A stretch of DNA of 64,000 bases. Source: Lithodes maja. Its lineage: Eukaryota; Arthropoda; Malacostraca; Decapoda; Lithodidae. The notes beneath the pieces were generated by a model. The model had not been told where the DNA came from, searched no databases, and saw only the letters and a program-made list of their open reading frames with translations. Position numbers and translations under genes: made by a program. This document shows positions 61,878 to 64,000 of this stretch, one piece after another. The stretch covers positions 62,001 to 126,000 of the forward strand of contig JBAKBP010001385.1 of NCBI GenBank assembly GCA_037953745.1, given 5' to 3'. The stretch's first letter is position 1, and each line of letters starts with the position of its first letter.

Positions 61878-64000
61878 TCAGTTCCGGGACAACATGTCCG
61901 CGATAATATTGTTCTTTCCCTTTATGTGGTGAATTTCAAGGTAATATGGTTGCAATGCCAAGCACCATCTCATTAACCACTGATTCGAGTTTTTCATTTT
62001 ATACAAGAATTTCAGGGGGTTGTGATCAGTAAACACTTTCACGGGAAAATGTGAACCACTAAGATACACATTAAACTTATCCACTGCAAAGAGCAAGGCA
62101 AAACACTTTTTCAATAGTGCTGTAGTGTTTCTGATAAGGTTTGAGTTTACCGGATGCATAGCAAACTGAATGCAAAATCTCAGCATCACTGTACTGTAAC
62201 AAAACTGCTCCTACACCAACATCACAAGCATCCACCTGAATTATGAACGGTTTATGAAACTGAGGGGACTTCAGAATAGGTGCATTGACTAATAGGCAAC
62301 GAATCTTTGAGAATGAAGTTTGGCATTCTGGGGTCCACACAAACTTTCTCTTGGGACTAATCAAGTCTGTTAGGGGGGTGGAAAGGTCAGCGAAGTTGGG
62401 TACAAACCGTCGATAGTACCCAGCCATACCCAAGAAGCGCATTACTGCCTTGCGGTCCTGGGGAATAGGCAGTGTAGAAATGGCTTCGACTTTGGCAGAA
62501 ATAGGGCTGACTTCCCCTTCTCCTACCACGTGACCCAGAAAGATTAGTTTGGCATGGCCGAACTCACTCTTGGCAAGGTTGACAGTGAGTCCCGCCCTGG
62601 CCAAGTTGGAGAAGAGATTCTGTAGCTGGTGAAGATGATCCTGGTGAAGTGCCGCACGCTTCTCAGGATTGGCGCGGTAGGGATGCTGCTTGATGGGAAC
62701 GGCCCCCTCTGTCAGGACCACATCATGTTCCACCAGGGGACACTGCTGGTGAACGTCACCAAACAGCTGTGGAAACTTGGAAAGCAGGCACTCCAGGTCT
62801 TCACTTTGGTCAGACAACAAGTGCTGGAATTTTAAATGGGGGTTAGTCAAGAAGTCCGAGTTTTGCAATTTGTTATCAAGAGGCAACTGGATGTCATTAT
62901 GCTCCTTGATCTTTAAATCCTCTAGTTCACCTTCAAATTGTGCTACAGATTCAAAGTTTAATACCTTATCTGGATCTCTGCAGTGATAGGCTTTCAGCAG
63001 GTTAACATGTACTAGTCTTTCTGACTTCCTACGATCAGGAGTTTTTAAAACATAATTCACATTACTTGTTTTCTTAAGCACAACAGATGGACCATGGTAC
63101 TTGCTTTGTAGCACCTTTTTAGGTATAGGCAGAAAGGCAAGCACTAAATCTCCTGGCTGAAATTCTCTGACAACTGTAGTCTTATCATACTGCACTTTCA
63201 TTTTATCTTGAGACTTCTCTAAATTATTCATAGCTAGTTCTACTGCAGATCTCAGTCTTGATTTAAATTGATGCACATAAGTGAGAAGAGGTTTATTAGA
63301 GATAGCATTGATCCAAGTATCTTTTAACACTTGCAAAGGACCTCTGACCTCATGACCAAAGACTAGGGAAAATGGTGAAAATCCTAGAGAATCTTGTACC
63401 CTGCTTCTTACAGCATACAACACAAAATGGATGCCCTCATCCCAGTCGGCATTGTTCTCTTCACAATATTTAGTGAGCATGGATTTGAGGGTCTGATGGA
63501 ACCTCTCTAATGCCCCCTGGGACTGTGGGTGACTGGCTGTGGAATGGTACTGGTGTACTCCCAACTCTTCCATGGTTTGCTTGAAGAGCTGAGAGGTAAA
63601 ATTACTTCCCAAATCAGACTGTACCACACGGGGTATTCCATACTGGGTTAAAAATTTACTAAGCACCTTTACTACATTCTTTGATGTTATACGCCTCAAG
63701 GGGAACACTTCTGGATACCTAGTGGTGGAACACATGACAGTCAACAAGTACTCATTCCCACCACGGGTTCCTGGCAAAGGGCCTACACAGTCAATTATGA
63801 TTTTACTGAACGGTTCATCCGTTACAGGGATGGGATTTAAGGGTGCAGGCTTGGTGGGTTGGTTGGGTTTCCCAGCAAGTTGACACACATGACAAGTTTT
63901 ACAGTAAGACTTAACGGATTGTTTCATCCTCGGCCAAAAGAAATAATTGAGAATTTTGTCATAGGTCTTGTTAACACCCAAATGTCCACCACTAAGGTCA
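61878..64000 (-). pseudogene. Second Gypsy element: integrase - (RT core deleted) - RNase H, window-truncated
   Basis: A 634-codon frame (62077-63981) plus a shifted frame (61878-62189). Integrase comes first: zinc finger CHVCQ, IIDCVGPLP, SDLGSNF, QGALERF, and a GPS-type motif YHGPSVVLK. The RT follows but jumps from PEKRAALHQ to DHLHQLQNLF at about 62641, so the palm with the YxDD box is missing. The remainder has FLGHVVG, RFLGMAGYYRR and RNase H (VDACDVGVGA; then frameshift; FTDHNPLKF; NNIIADMLSR). Integrase-before-RT is again the Gmr1 order. The 5' part lies beyond the window. Confidence 0.87.

Noticed and set aside
1..64000. Host protein-coding genes
   Set aside because: Every ORF with recognisable protein similarity belongs to a transposable element. 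No other conserved exon chain was seen.

Overview
The window looks like a piece of a large animal genome made almost entirely of transposable elements. I see no cellular protein-coding gene, no rRNA and no free-standing tRNA gene. The mix (two DIRS families, Ty3/Gypsy with integrase upstream of RT, an RTE-like LINE with a TAGA-type tail, an I-type LINE with RNase H, a PIF/Harbinger element, TTAA MITEs and a tRNA-derived SINE) suggests an invertebrate, perhaps a decapod crustacean. That taxonomic guess is inference.

Layout. DIRS-A copy 1 (A1) covers 1-8366 on the + strand, with about 59 bp of its left end outside the window. It carries gag, RT-RNaseH-MT and tyrosine recombinase (YR) genes, inverted terminal repeats and an internal complementary region (ICR). 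It sits inside the YR gene of an older minus-strand DIRS-B element, B0 (8367-8884 and 46167-49800). B0 is also split by a second DIRS-B element, B2, which spans 8885-46166. B2 in turn carries a TTAA MITE (9892-10220), a low-complexity plus LINE insertion (12241-14505), a third DIRS-B copy, B3 (about 18934-37272), and a PIF/Harbinger transposon (37326-45561). B3 contains a young, apparently intact Gmr1-like Gypsy element (21383-30925) and another TTAA MITE (33427-34027). The Harbinger contains a LINE (39089-41036) in an intron of its MADF gene. The insertions are therefore nested four deep.

49805-51610 is repeat-rich DNA with no gene. DIRS-A copy 2 (A2, 51611-59383) follows. Then come gene-less DNA, a 5'-truncated LINE with a 47-nt poly(T) (60333-61138), and a second Gypsy element running off the right edge (61878-64000, minus strand), which has lost the RT core.

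The most unusual signal is in A2. Compared with A1, its coding interior (about 53.2-58.9 kb) has lost adenines from the sense strand on a massive scale. In one hand-aligned 388-bp stretch about 44 of 71 A1 adenines are substituted (about 20 to G, 19 to C, 5 to T), against about 13 of 317 other bases. The 5' leader and 3' region of A2 do not show this. The spectrum resembles the adenine mutagenesis of prokaryotic diversity-generating retroelements more than any animal process I know. It kills the RT active site. It also removes stop codons in all six frames, so A2 shows many long spurious ORFs.

How the genes work together. DIRS elements encode Gag, RT-RNaseH and YR for replication through a circular intermediate, in which the ICR matches both outer ends. 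The Gypsy elements encode Gag-PR-INT-RT-RH. The Harbinger encodes a transposase and a MADF/Myb-like partner protein.
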